From the NCBI GenBank assembly GCA_035539215.1, contig DATLIX010000134.1, positions 44,150-108,149 on the forward strand: a DNA stretch of 64,000 bases, given 5' to 3'. Below are positions 1-8,253 of this stretch, in pieces. The position numbers were made by a program, and so were the translations under genes. The first letter of the stretch is position 1. Each line of letters begins with the position of its first letter. Under the pieces are notes generated by a model. The model was not told where the DNA came from. It was given only the letters and a program-made list of their open reading frames with translations, and did not search any database. This DNA is from Dongia_B sp035539215 (GTDB taxonomy: Bacteria > Pseudomonadota > Alphaproteobacteria > Dongiales > Dongiaceae).

Positions 1-49
1 TCGAGGGCTGAGCAAGCCTGCGCTCGCGTCAACACAAACGGGTGGCGAA

Positions 50-961
50 ATGGGGAATATGATGTCGAAGATTTGCCAAGCCAAATTGATTGCTGCTGGC
101 CTCGGCGGTGCGCTCCTGGCGCTCACCGCCGCGACGGCTTTAGCGGACCCGCAGAATTTCGCCGTCGGGCCGCAATATGACACGACCCATATCTATGTGA
201 ATGCCGGAGACTATGACAGGTTCATGTCGAGTTTCCAGGCCACTTTTGGCGGAATCTTGTCGAAGCAAGTCGTGGCAACGGTGACACCGACCCCGAGCAG
301 CACGATTTCGCAACTGGCCCTCACCCCTGCGGGCACCATTTCAGCCTTCGGCTTCAAGACGCCCGTGCCCCATCCCTTTGGTACCGAGCGAACCGGCTAT
401 CTGGTGACCAACCTGGATGATGCCGTGAAGGCCGCCCGCAAGGCGGGCGCCAGTGTCATTGTGGCGCCGTTCGATGATCCGATCGGCCGCGATGCCGTCA
501 TCCAGTGGCCGGGCGCTGTTAACATGCAGCTCTATTGGCATACCACGCCACCGAACTATCCGAAGCTCACAACGATCCCTGAGAACCGGGTCTATGTGTC
601 GCCGGATAAGCAGAAGGAATTCGTCAAGGATTTCGTCGCCTTTTCCCATGGCAAGGTGGTCTCCGACGACCCGAAGGCACCCGGGGTCGAAATCGGCCGG
701 GCAAGCGATACCTATCACCGCATCCGCATCGAATCGCTATTCGGCAAGATGACCGTTCTCGTAACCGACGGCCACCTGCCCTACCCCTATGGCGTGGAAA
801 TGACCGGCTATGAAGTCGGCAATCTGAGCGAAACCCTGGATAAGGCCAAAGCATCGGGTGCCCAGGTGCTGGTCGAACCCTATACATCTGATCATCGCAT
901 GGCGGCGATGGTTCAGTTCCCCGGCGGCTATATCGCTGAAATTCATGCCCCAGCAAATTAA
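50..961 (+). CDS. Exported protein with two VOC (glyoxalase-fold) modules
   Basis: The N-terminus has a positive stretch, a hydrophobic core (LIAAGLGGALLALTAATA) and an A-L-A-D cleavage-like site, so the 303-residue product is probably exported to the periplasm. The mature part holds two halves, about residues 35-165 and 175-303. Each contains a TGY-x-V-x-NL segment followed by a KA-x-GA-x-V-x-V stretch and a P-G-x-x-x-x-x-x-H-like ending, which is the pattern of vicinal oxygen chelate proteins (glyoxalase/bleomycin resistance/dioxygenase superfamily). Substrate and metal are not predictable. Start codons at 50, 59 or 62 are all possible. I used 50 because GGTGG lies 5 bases upstream. The next gene, an outer-membrane porin, follows after 12 bases, so the two may work together on an imported or extracellular compound. 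Confidence 0.75.
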   Translation: MGNMMSKICQAKLIAAGLGGALLALTAATALADPQNFAVGPQYDTTHIYVNAGDYDRFMSSFQATFGGILSKQVVATVTPTPSSTISQLALTPAGTISAFGFKTPVPHPFGTERTGYLVTNLDDAVKAARKAGASVIVAPFDDPIGRDAVIQWPGAVNMQLYWHTTPPNYPKLTTIPENRVYVSPDKQKEFVKDFVAFSHGKVVSDDPKAPGVEIGRASDTYHRIRIESLFGKMTVLVTDGHLPYPYGVEMTGYEVGNLSETLDKAKASGAQVLVEPYTSDHRMAAMVQFPGGYIAEIHAPAN

Positions 962-973
962 AGCCGTCATGAA

Positions 974-2410
974 ATGTGGAGCGATCAGCGAATTCCTGGC
1001 CCCGCCTGTTTCTACCGGCGACACCTGAAAACGGCGCTCCTGCTGGCAATATTGCCCGCGTGCGCCATCCCCGCCTTTGCCGACGACGCACAGCCGCAAC
1101 GTCCGGCAATCCGCTCCAATCGCTGGGAGGAAGACTGGTCGGTACTCGCTGACCCGCGCCTGCGCACTGAGCCGCTCGACGCGCTCAAATACATCCCTTT
1201 GATCCCTGGCGATCCTAAGAGCTATCTTTCTTTCGGTGTCACCATTCGCGAGCGCTACGAGTTCAATGATACGCCCGCTTTTGGAACGGGCGACAAGAAA
1301 GCGGACGGTTACCTGCTTGACCGCACGCAGATGCATGTCGATCTGCACCTCAACGAAAATTGGCAGATTTTCACCGAGGTCGAGGATGACCGGGCACCGG
1401 ACAAAAAAATGCCCGGGCCGGCCGACGAGGACCAGGTCGATCTCCGTCTGGCCTTTCTGGCCTACACGAATCAATTCGATGCCGGCACGCTGAAGGCTCG
1501 TATTGGCCGTCAGGACTTCGACTTCGACTTACAGCGCTTTGTTTCGTCACGCGATGGCCCCAATGTCCGGCAGTCGTTTGATGCCGCCTGGGGTGATTGG
1601 GAAACCGGCCCTTGGCGCGTCCTGGGGTTTGTCAGCCAACCTGTGCAATATCAGAACGGCGAGCCGTTCGACGACTATTCCAACCACCATCTTCTGTTCC
1701 ACACGTTGCGCGTCGAACGGCAGGTGCTCGGCACCAATGAGCTTTCGGCCTATTACGCCCGCTATGAGCGAGACGACGCTCGATACCCTGACGCTGAAGG
1801 GAACGAGATCCGCAACATCCTGGATATGCGATTTGCCGGTAAAAGCGGCGATATCGACTGGGATCTCGAAGCCATGGGGCAACAGGGCAAGGTCGGCTCG
1901 AGCAATGTCCTCGCCTGGGCGGCCGGCACACGTCTCGGCTATACATTCACCTCGACGACCTGGCAGCCGCGCATCGGGCTGCAACTGGATGCTGCTTCCG
2001 GTGACCGCCGCCCGAATGACGGCAATCTCGAGACCTTCAATCCGCTCTTTCCAAATGGCTATTACTTCTCGCTCGCGGGCTATACGGGCTATGCGAATCT
2101 CCTCCACGTCAAGCCTTCGCTGACGCTGAAACCGCTACCCGGCGTCTCGGTCCTCGGCGCCGTGGGGCTGCAATGGCGTGAGACGACAGCCGACGCCGTC
2201 TATGTCCAGCCGAATATTCCGATCAAGGGAACCGCCGGCGAGGGTGGCGGATGGACGGGCTACTACGAGCAACTGCGCGTCGATTGGGCGATCACGCCCA
2301 ATCTCTCGAGTGCCGTGGAAGCCGTTCACTATGACGTCGGCCAGGCTGTCAGACGCGCCGGCGGCCAGGATTCAAACTATGTCGGCGTTGAGCTGAAATA
2401 CAGCTTGTGA
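974..2410 (+). CDS. Alginate-export-type outer membrane beta-barrel porin
   Basis: The 478-residue product has a signal-like segment (KTALLLAILPACAIPAFA) ending near residue 35. Long alternating amphipathic segments follow, typical of a beta-barrel. Patterns such as NRWEEDW near the start, YLSFGVTIRERYE, RIGRQDFDFDLQRFVSSRDGP and the aromatic/leucine C-terminus (VGVELKYSL) are those of the alginate export (AlgE-like) porin family. Members are outer membrane channels whose substrates range from uronate polymers to small aromatic or organic acids, so the family name does not fix the substrate. The assigned ATG has no clear ribosome binding site and lies 12 bases after the VOC gene stop, consistent with translational coupling. 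Confidence 0.75.
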   Translation: MWSDQRIPGPACFYRRHLKTALLLAILPACAIPAFADDAQPQRPAIRSNRWEEDWSVLADPRLRTEPLDALKYIPLIPGDPKSYLSFGVTIRERYEFNDTPAFGTGDKKADGYLLDRTQMHVDLHLNENWQIFTEVEDDRAPDKKMPGPADEDQVDLRLAFLAYTNQFDAGTLKARIGRQDFDFDLQRFVSSRDGPNVRQSFDAAWGDWETGPWRVLGFVSQPVQYQNGEPFDDYSNHHLLFHTLRVERQVLGTNELSAYYARYERDDARYPDAEGNEIRNILDMRFAGKSGDIDWDLEAMGQQGKVGSSNVLAWAAGTRLGYTFTSTTWQPRIGLQLDAASGDRRPNDGNLETFNPLFPNGYYFSLAGYTGYANLLHVKPSLTLKPLPGVSVLGAVGLQWRETTADAVYVQPNIPIKGTAGEGGGWTGYYEQLRVDWAITPNLSSAVEAVHYDVGQAVRRAGGQDSNYVGVELKYSL

Positions 2411-2413
2411 CCG

Positions 2414-2430
2414 CTGCCCCTGTCGGGCAG
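2414..2430 (+). terminator. Hairpin after the porin gene
   Basis: CTGCCC (2414-2419) pairs with GGGCAG (2425-2430) around a five-base loop, starting 3 bases after the porin stop codon. There is no T tract, so this is only a possible terminator between convergent genes. The rest of 2431-2667 shows no gene. Confidence 0.35.
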
Positions 2431-2667
2431 GCCCCGTCTGTACAACAGTCACGTAACCCCTGGTTCCTGCCCCTCGCGGCGGAGAAGTCCCGGATTATTC
2501 GCCCCCTTTATCCAAATCGTCCGCATTCCCTTCAAGTACTCCAGCATGCACCTGGAATAATCAAAGGCCTCCGGAGCAGTGAAAATCACGCTGTTCGAGA
2601 GGCAACAGAAATCACCTCGGAGATTCAGACATGCCAGATGCTTCAGAAGAACGCTGGAGAAACGGCC

Positions 2668-3396
2668 TTATCGGAACGACGTCCAGGCATGGTTGGAACT
2701 ACGGCCCGCATGCGCAACAACCGCAATGGCGACCAGCAGAAAAAAGGCGACGGCCAGGGCGATACCCGTTTCAGCCCGCAATACCAGCAGGCCGCCAATC
2801 AGCGCGCCGGCAAACATGGCGATCACCGAAGCAATGCGCCGCATCCGGCTACCGGCCGGAGGCGGCAGATCCGCAGCAAGTCCGGTCAGGGTAAGTGTGA
2901 GAACGGTGGTCGTGAGATCGGGCACCGCCAGTCGGCGCACGACAGCATTTTGAGCGCCCATCATCAGACCGAGCAAAATGATAAGGCCATAGTGACTGAC
3001 GGCAGGCTCCAGCTGCGGACCGAGAATGTTCAGGATCCAGGCGGCCGCCATTAATATGCATTCCAACAACATGGCCAGCCAAAAGAGGCGGCCGCGGTGG
3101 CTGGCCTGCCGCCGACCGGCAAGACCACCGGCATAGGCGCCCACAAGAAATGCGCCAATCGCGGTCAATGAGGCTGGTACCGAGAAATCCGTCACCCCCG
3201 CCGCGGCGAATCCCAGGAACACAACGTTACCGGTCATATTGGCGACGAAGACGTGACCGAGGCGCAAGTAGCTGATCGCATCGATCATTCCGGTCAGTAA
3301 CGTGAGGCCGAGCAATAGCACCGGCAGAGGCCCGTGCCGCTCGTCGATCATCGCGATGCGGAGGAAAAATCCGCCTGACCCGCTCTCGTTACCCAT
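2668..3396 (-). CDS. YoaK family (DUF1275) membrane protein
   Basis: A 242-residue, very hydrophobic protein with about six membrane segments. The region DAISYLRLGHVFVANMTGNV near residue 40 is the hallmark of the YoaK/DUF1275 family, small inner membrane proteins of unknown function. It is the last gene of a minus-strand run: isochorismatase-like hydrolase, XapX protein, YtcJ-type amidohydrolase, then this gene 24 bases further on. Position in the operon suggests a role in moving or tolerating the amidohydrolase substrate or product, but that is inference. Confidence 0.85.
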   Translation of the reverse strand: MGNESGSGGFFLRIAMIDERHGPLPVLLLGLTLLTGMIDAISYLRLGHVFVANMTGNVVFLGFAAAGVTDFSVPASLTAIGAFLVGAYAGGLAGRRQASHRGRLFWLAMLLECILMAAAWILNILGPQLEPAVSHYGLIILLGLMMGAQNAVVRRLAVPDLTTTVLTLTLTGLAADLPPPAGSRMRRIASVIAMFAGALIGGLLVLRAETGIALAVAFFLLVAIAVVAHAGRSSNHAWTSFR

Positions 3397-3420
3397 ACGG
3401 TGCTCCTGCTCCTCGCTCGA

Positions 3421-5304
3421 TCAAACCGCCCAACAGGCGCAACCTAGCGCGCCCCAAAAACTCTTGAGATCGGAAATCGGCAGGCGACTGGACCAGGCGG
3501 TTGCATGATCATGCCCGTGTACGCCGCACTGATGTGCACATCCGCATTCGCTTGCCGCCACCCGATGGACCGCATGGCCGGTTTCGGCCGCTTGTTCACC
3601 CCAAGCTCCGTAACCGCCGAAACGGCGCACCGGCGACCAGTCCGGCATCGCCGGCGGTACCGGATTGTCATCAAGCTTGGCGAAGTCGCCTGCGCCATAG
3701 ACGACCTTGCCACCGAGCATGGTGAGGTCGCTGGTAATATCCGCGATTTCGCTTTCGGCGCAGGAGAAATAATCCTGGCTGGGAACGATGATGTCGGCGA
3801 GCTGGCCCACGGCGATGCGACCCTTCTTGCCGACCTCGTTGGAGAACCAGGTGACATTCTCTGTCCACATGCGCAAGGCGGTTTCCCGGTCGAGGCAGTT
3901 CTGACGCGGGTAGAGCTTCAGGCCGCTGACGGTACGGCCGGTGACCAGCCAGGCCAGCGAGACCCAGGGGTTATAGGAGGCAACGCGGGTCGCGTCAGTG
4001 CCGGCCGAGGTCTTGACGCCGCTTTTCAGGATGCGGGCGACAGGGGGGGTCGCCTCGGCAACACCGGCGCCATAGCGCTCGACGAAATAGTCGCCCTGAT
4101 AAGCCATGCGATGCTGCACGGCGATGCCGCCGCCAAGTGCCGCGATCCGATCGATGGATTTATCGGAAATGGTCTCGGCATGATCGAAGAACCAGTTGAG
4201 GCCGGCGAGCGGAATGTCGCGATTGACCTTTTCGAAAACATCGAGCGCCCGATTGATGGTCTCGTCATAGGTCGCATGCATGCGCCAAGGCCAGCGGTTC
4301 TCGGCGAGGACGCGGACGACGCCTTCGAGTTCGCCTTCCATTTCCGGCGCCATGTCGGGCCGCGGCTGGCGGAAATCCTCGAAATCGGCGGCGGAAAAGA
4401 CCAGCATTTCGCCCGCGCCATTGTGACGAAAGTAGTCGTCGCCCTGTTTGTAAGTCGAAGTTTTGGTCCAGTTGAGGAAATCGTCCTTTTCCTGCTTCGG
4501 CTTTTGGGTAAAGAGATTATAGGCAATGCGAACCGTCAGGTGATTGTCGACAGCCAGCTTCTCGATGACCTTGTAGTCCTCGGGGTAGTTCTGGAACCCG
4601 CCGCCGGCATCGATCGCCCCGGTGACGCCGAGCCGATTCAACTCGCGCATGAAGTGGCGCGTTGAATTGATCTGGTATTCCTCGGGTAGCTTCGGCCCCT
4701 TGGCGAGGGTCGCATAGAGGATGCCGGCATTGGGCTTCGCCAGCAGCAGGCCGGTCGGATTGCCGGCACTGTCGCGGATGATCTCACCGCCCGGTGGATT
4801 CGGCGTATCCTTTGTATAGCCGACTGCCCGCAAAGCCGCTCCATTGAGGATCGCCCGGTCATAAAGATGCAGCAGGAAAACCGGCGTATCGGGTGCAATT
4901 GCATTGATCTCGTCGATGGTCGGCAGGCGCTTCTCAACGAATTGCTGCTCGGTGAAGCCACCCACCACCCGCACCCATTGCGGCGGCGGCGTGACATCGA
5001 CCTGGCGCTTCAGCATCGACATGGCATCGGCCAGCGAGCGCACGCCGTCCCAGCGGAGTTCGAGATTGAAGTTGAGACCGCCGCGGATGATATGGAGGTG
5101 ATTGTCGATCAGCCCTGGGAGGGCAGTGCGGCCCTTGAGATCGATCAGCTTCGTATCCGGTCCTGCAAGGCGCATGACCTCGTTGTCGGGCCCTAGAGCC
5201 AGGAAGCGGCTATCCTTGATCGCTACAGCACTCGCGGTAGGGTTCGCAGGATCGAGCGTCGTAAAGCGCCCGTGGTGCAAAATCACATCCGCGGTATCAG
5301 TCAT
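3421..5304 (-). CDS. YtcJ-type metal-dependent amidohydrolase
   Basis: The 627-residue product is a cytoplasmic amidohydrolase-superfamily enzyme of the YtcJ group. An N-terminal beta-sandwich (ADVILHHGRFTTLDP) is followed by the metal-binding H-x-H of GLIDNHLHIIRGG (H69, H71). Later come a likely metal His in WFFDHAETI, the GTDATR active-site aspartate and a closing beta-sandwich with LADIIV. YtcJ-like enzymes hydrolyse C-N bonds in amides, formamides or aryl substrates, and the specific substrate is unknown. The last 50 residues are unusual, with a Cys/His-rich tail (ECGCAHQCGVHGHDH) and a final GCACWAV, which could bind metal. A weak AGGAAG lies about 13 bases before the ATG. The gene sits 70 bases after the XapX gene and 24 before YoaK. 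Confidence 0.85.
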   Translation of the reverse strand: MTDTADVILHHGRFTTLDPANPTASAVAIKDSRFLALGPDNEVMRLAGPDTKLIDLKGRTALPGLIDNHLHIIRGGLNFNLELRWDGVRSLADAMSMLKRQVDVTPPPQWVRVVGGFTEQQFVEKRLPTIDEINAIAPDTPVFLLHLYDRAILNGAALRAVGYTKDTPNPPGGEIIRDSAGNPTGLLLAKPNAGILYATLAKGPKLPEEYQINSTRHFMRELNRLGVTGAIDAGGGFQNYPEDYKVIEKLAVDNHLTVRIAYNLFTQKPKQEKDDFLNWTKTSTYKQGDDYFRHNGAGEMLVFSAADFEDFRQPRPDMAPEMEGELEGVVRVLAENRWPWRMHATYDETINRALDVFEKVNRDIPLAGLNWFFDHAETISDKSIDRIAALGGGIAVQHRMAYQGDYFVERYGAGVAEATPPVARILKSGVKTSAGTDATRVASYNPWVSLAWLVTGRTVSGLKLYPRQNCLDRETALRMWTENVTWFSNEVGKKGRIAVGQLADIIVPSQDYFSCAESEIADITSDLTMLGGKVVYGAGDFAKLDDNPVPPAMPDWSPVRRFGGYGAWGEQAAETGHAVHRVAASECGCAHQCGVHGHDHATAWSSRLPISDLKSFWGALGCACWAV

Positions 5305-5374
5305 ATCTGTGTTTCCATCTTCCTGAGTTTGAAAAGCAACTTTCAGCAGTCCGCCACAAGCGAGGGAACGGGAA

Positions 5375-5668
5375 TCACCCGCGCGTCAGGGTATCGCGTT
5401 CGGATGATTCCTGCTGGGCCTGATCAACCGGCACTTGGCCCTTGGGGAGGTGGCCGAAGACATGCGGTTTCACCTGGTGGAACCAAGACAGGTTGATTGG
5501 CTCCCCCAGCCAGATGTTCTTGGCGAGAGGCGGAATTTGTTCGCCAAGCAAGATGCCCAGCAGGCCGATCAGGGCGACAACGGGCGGGGCCGGCGATCGA
5601 ACGTTGATAAGGTTGTAGATCACCCCTACCAGTATCCCGGCCGCGAGCGATGCCATATAGACTTTCAT
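5375..5668 (-). CDS. XapX domain small membrane protein
   Basis: A 97-residue protein with two membrane helices in the first half. The segments MASLAAGILVGVIYNLINVR and PPVVALIGLLGILLGE match the XapX (DUF1427) domain, followed by a polar tail. XapX proteins are short inner membrane proteins often encoded with xenobiotic or stress genes; their function is unknown. The open frame could extend to 5788, but that would run into the preceding gene and lacks similarity, so the ATG at 5668 is chosen. It lies 55 bases after the hydrolase gene and 70 before the amidohydrolase, inside one operon. Confidence 0.85.
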   Translation of the reverse strand: MKVYMASLAAGILVGVIYNLINVRSPAPPVVALIGLLGILLGEQIPPLAKNIWLGEPINLSWFHQVKPHVFGHLPKGQVPVDQAQQESSERDTLTRG

Positions 5669-5723
5669 CGGTGCCTCACTTATGGGCGAAGTGGCGTGCC
5701 GGGCCGTGGCCCGGCACTGATCG

Positions 5724-6377
5724 TTAGCCCTCGTGGGCGCCGAACATGGACTTCGCGTAGATGATGCCAAGGCCATAGGAACCGCCATACTTCTTTGCGA
5801 TACCGGTAGTCATGTCGTAGGTCTCGGTGCGTGCCCAGTCGCGCTGCAGTTCCAGCATGTATTGGAGCGAGGTCATCGGGCGCACGCCGGCCTGGATCAT
5901 ACGTTCCATCGCGCGATCATGGGCTTCCGTGGACACGTCACCGCATGCATCGGCAATGACATATGCCTCGAAACCCTGATCGAGCGCGGAGAGCGTCGGC
6001 CCGACAATGCACACCGACGTCCAGAGGCCGGCGAAGACCAGACGCCCTTTCCCGATCCTGTTGACCTCGGCGATGACCGCCGCATCCTCCCAGGTGTTCA
6101 TCGAGGTGCGGTCGAGCAGCTTCTGCCCCGGGAAGGCGTCGGTGATTTCGTTGAACATCGGGCCGGAGAAGCTTTTCTCGGCAACGGTCGTCAGGATCGT
6201 CGGTACCCCGAAGCCGGCTGCCGCGTTGGAAATCAGGGCGGCGTTGTTCCGCAGGTTGACGGCGTCGATGGACTTGGTCGCGAAAGACATCTGGGACTGG
6301 AAGTCGATCAGGATCAGGGCGTGATCCTTCGGTGAAACGAGCTTCGACCCCGGCGTCGGCGTTGCTTTGATAGCCAT
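5724..6377 (-). CDS. YcaC-like isochorismatase-fold hydrolase
   Basis: A 217-residue cysteine hydrolase of the isochorismatase/nicotinamidase fold. Visible features are ALILIDFQSQM with D25, the TILTTVAEK strand, R90 at the place where YcaC-type proteins carry their basic residue, and the nucleophile C123 in GLWTSVCIVGP. The family cleaves amides or vinyl ethers, but YcaC-type members have no agreed physiological substrate. The ATG at 6377 is chosen because upstream sequence in frame has no family character. This is the first gene of a four-gene minus-strand operon whose presumed regulator, an AraC protein, ends 184 bases upstream on the same strand. Confidence 0.85.
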   Translation of the reverse strand: MAIKATPTPGSKLVSPKDHALILIDFQSQMSFATKSIDAVNLRNNAALISNAAAGFGVPTILTTVAEKSFSGPMFNEITDAFPGQKLLDRTSMNTWEDAAVIAEVNRIGKGRLVFAGLWTSVCIVGPTLSALDQGFEAYVIADACGDVSTEAHDRAMERMIQAGVRPMTSLQYMLELQRDWARTETYDMTTGIAKKYGGSYGLGIIYAKSMFGAHEG

Positions 6378-6561
6378 TTCCTTAGACCTTCTTGATGTTG
6401 AACGGGAAACTGATGTGGACATCCTGCTCAGTCCGGCATTTGCCGTCTTGTTTAATTGTGCTGCCTCTTGATGCTTCGACCGCCAATGCGCACGGGGTCG
6501 GGGGATGGTCCACCAGAGGCCAATGTCGCCGCTCCGCCTGCTTTCACAAATATGTAAGCAA

Positions 6562-7551
6562 TCAGAATTTGTTTTGCCGCCGCCAAGCAGCCGGCGGCGT
6601 GCCGACAAGGCTCTTGAACGTCCGCGTCAGATGCGCCTGATCCGCGAACCCGCAATCTATTGCAATCTGCGGCAAGGGGACCGATGTCAGCACCAGAAGG
6701 CTCTTGGCCTTCTGCACGCGATATTCAAGCAGCCAGCGATGCGGCGGAAAGCCGGTTGAGTTCTTGAACGCCCTGATGAAGTGACCGCGCGATAGATTAC
6801 ATTGCGCCGCGAGCGTGTCGATCGTGATCCCCACGGCAGCATTGGCGACGATGAGTTCCTTCGCCCGCCTCTCCTGCCACGGCGATAAGGTGACGCCGCC
6901 TTCCGCGGGAGAGCGCCGCATCCCGCCATAGGTATGGGCAAAGTGGAGAAGCAGCTCGAGCGCGACATGGGTGGCCATGAGAAACGTTTTTTGCTGCCCA
7001 CCGGCGAGATAGGGTAAAAGGCGATTTCCGAGCGTGGCTGCCACGGGGTCGTAGGTCGCGCGCGGCCAGGATAGTCCGGCAATACGTCGACCGCCATGTT
7101 CGCTCGCCAGTTCGTCGAGCGTTTCTCTCGGTATATAGAAATGCAGACTGTCATAAGGTCCGCTCGGGCAGGCGGTCGGATTGTCTTCGAAATCGACGAC
7201 GCTGACGCTGCCGGGGAGATACGGGCCGGAATAGGCCTCCCGGTTGCCAAGCCAAAGCTTATGCGATTCGATTGCCCGGAGCTGCAGCATCACGCTGAAG
7301 GCTTCTTCTGCCGGTATTGCCGCGGTTCGGGTACCCGCTGGAATCGAGCCCGTCAGACGCGTGGCTGCGAAAGAAATGCGTTGTTGCGTTCCAAGAAGAA
7401 CGGTCGGCGCGGTTTTTACATGGAAGTGCGCACCCAGCCGCTGCCCGAAGGCTTCCATCGGCGCGCAATTCGGCGGATCTGGATATGACGCCGACTGACG
7501 GGTAACCAGGGCCAGGCTTCGTCGACGGTCGCTCATTGCTGTCTGTAACAT
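6562..7551 (-). CDS. AraC family transcriptional regulator
   Basis: The 329-residue product has an N-terminal ligand-type domain (about 1-220, of the AraC-binding-like class with a PGSVSVVDF segment). The C-terminal double helix-turn-helix lies at about 230-329 (IDTLAAQCNLSRGHFIRAFKNSTGFPPHRWL and IAIDCGFADQAHLTRTFKSLVGTPPAAWR), which is typical AraC/XylS DNA binding. The ATG at 7551 is preceded by GGGGGAG at good spacing, which decides against the longer frame to 7665. It precedes the hydrolase/XapX/amidohydrolase/YoaK operon in the same direction and probably controls it. A 20-bp element with two CCAAAT copies 10 bases apart lies 75-94 bases upstream of its start. Confidence 0.88.
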   Translation of the reverse strand: MLQTAMSDRRRSLALVTRQSASYPDPPNCAPMEAFGQRLGAHFHVKTAPTVLLGTQQRISFAATRLTGSIPAGTRTAAIPAEEAFSVMLQLRAIESHKLWLGNREAYSGPYLPGSVSVVDFEDNPTACPSGPYDSLHFYIPRETLDELASEHGGRRIAGLSWPRATYDPVAATLGNRLLPYLAGGQQKTFLMATHVALELLLHFAHTYGGMRRSPAEGGVTLSPWQERRAKELIVANAAVGITIDTLAAQCNLSRGHFIRAFKNSTGFPPHRWLLEYRVQKAKSLLVLTSVPLPQIAIDCGFADQAHLTRTFKSLVGTPPAAWRRQNKF

Positions 7552-7625
7552 CTGGTCTCCCCCACCTTCGTTCCCCGGAGTGAGACTAATGATCCATTGT
7601 TGCGTCAGCTGTCTGCGAGACCGCC

Positions 7626-7645
7626 CCAAATAATTCCAAATTCCG
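7626..7645. promoter_or_regulatory. CCAAAT direct-repeat element, copy 1
   Basis: The sequence CCAAATAATTCCAAATTCCG contains CCAAAT twice, 10 bases (one helical turn) apart. A second copy differing at only two positions lies at 8229-8248. This form, two direct half-sites on one face of the helix, fits an AraC-type operator. This copy is upstream of the AraC gene. Confidence 0.45.
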
Positions 7646-7682
7646 CCGTTCCCAATCCAGCCCAAATCCGACCAGGCCGGAT

Positions 7683-8111
7683 TTAGACCGCCTTTGACTC
7701 ATCCAGAATAAGCGCCACATCCGCGTCGCCGCGGGCTAGTTGTGAATAGGGGCATGCGATATGAGCGGCCTGCATGATCTGCTCACCGAGTTCCATGCCG
7801 ATTTCAGGCAACCGAACGTGAAGCTCCACTGAGAGGGCGAAATGCCCGCCATCCCCATGACCGATCGAGACATGCGCCTCGACAGTGACCCGGGTCAAGG
7901 CAATGCCGCGCTGACGCGCTTCCAGATCAATGGCGGCCCCAAAACATGCACTATAAGCGACGGCAAAGAGCTGTTCGGGATTATATCCCTTTCCGGACCC
8001 CCCCATCGAGGCCGGCGGATCCACGCGCAATTCTTCCTCACGCCCCGCGATCCGGGCGATGCCCGCCCGCCCCCCCTGGACTTCGGCTACGGCAGTATAG
8101 AACGGTTCCAA
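7683..8111 (-). CDS. ohr: Ohr/OsmC family organic hydroperoxide resistance protein
   Basis: A 142-residue thiol peroxidase that reduces organic hydroperoxides in the cytoplasm. The family pattern is complete: YTAVAEVQGGRAG at the start, NPEQLFAVAYSACFGAA with the peroxidatic Cys, and HIACPYSQ with the resolving Cys. The length is typical for Ohr. No ATG is available in frame. TTG at 8111 with AAAGAAG just upstream gives MEPFYTA and fits the family; another TTG at 8138 would add nine residues. The usual MarR-type partner ohrR is not adjacent. Instead the large winged-helix/NTPase regulator is divergent, with a CCAAAT repeat element between the two genes. Confidence 0.88.
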   Translation of the reverse strand: MEPFYTAVAEVQGGRAGIARIAGREEELRVDPPASMGGSGKGYNPEQLFAVAYSACFGAAIDLEARQRGIALTRVTVEAHVSIGHGDGGHFALSVELHVRLPEIGMELGEQIMQAAHIACPYSQLARGDADVALILDESKAV

Positions 8112-8228
8112 CGTTTCTTCTTTCCCGCGGCGAGACAACGGCTACCGGTTACGGGCGCAGCGACCCCGCCGCTTTAATTGCACAATGTCAAACTGTGGCA
8201 ATATGCCATGAAGTCCACTACTGTAGTT

Positions 8229-8248
8229 CCAAATTTTTCCAAATTCCG
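8229..8248. promoter_or_regulatory. CCAAAT direct-repeat element, copy 2
   Basis: CCAAATTTTTCCAAATTCCG matches the element at 7626-7645 in 18 of 20 positions, again with two CCAAAT units 10 bases apart. It sits in the ohr/regulator divergent region and ends 5 bases before the regulator's GTG start, where bound protein would block that promoter or its translation start. Confidence 0.45.
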
Positions 8249-8253
8249 ACTAC

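Noticed and set aside
2407..3054. Plus-strand frame after the porin
   Set aside because: Antisense to the YoaK gene; composition is not protein-like.
3505..4665. Plus-strand open frame of 386 codons
   Set aside because: Antisense to the amidohydrolase gene; low-complexity composition.
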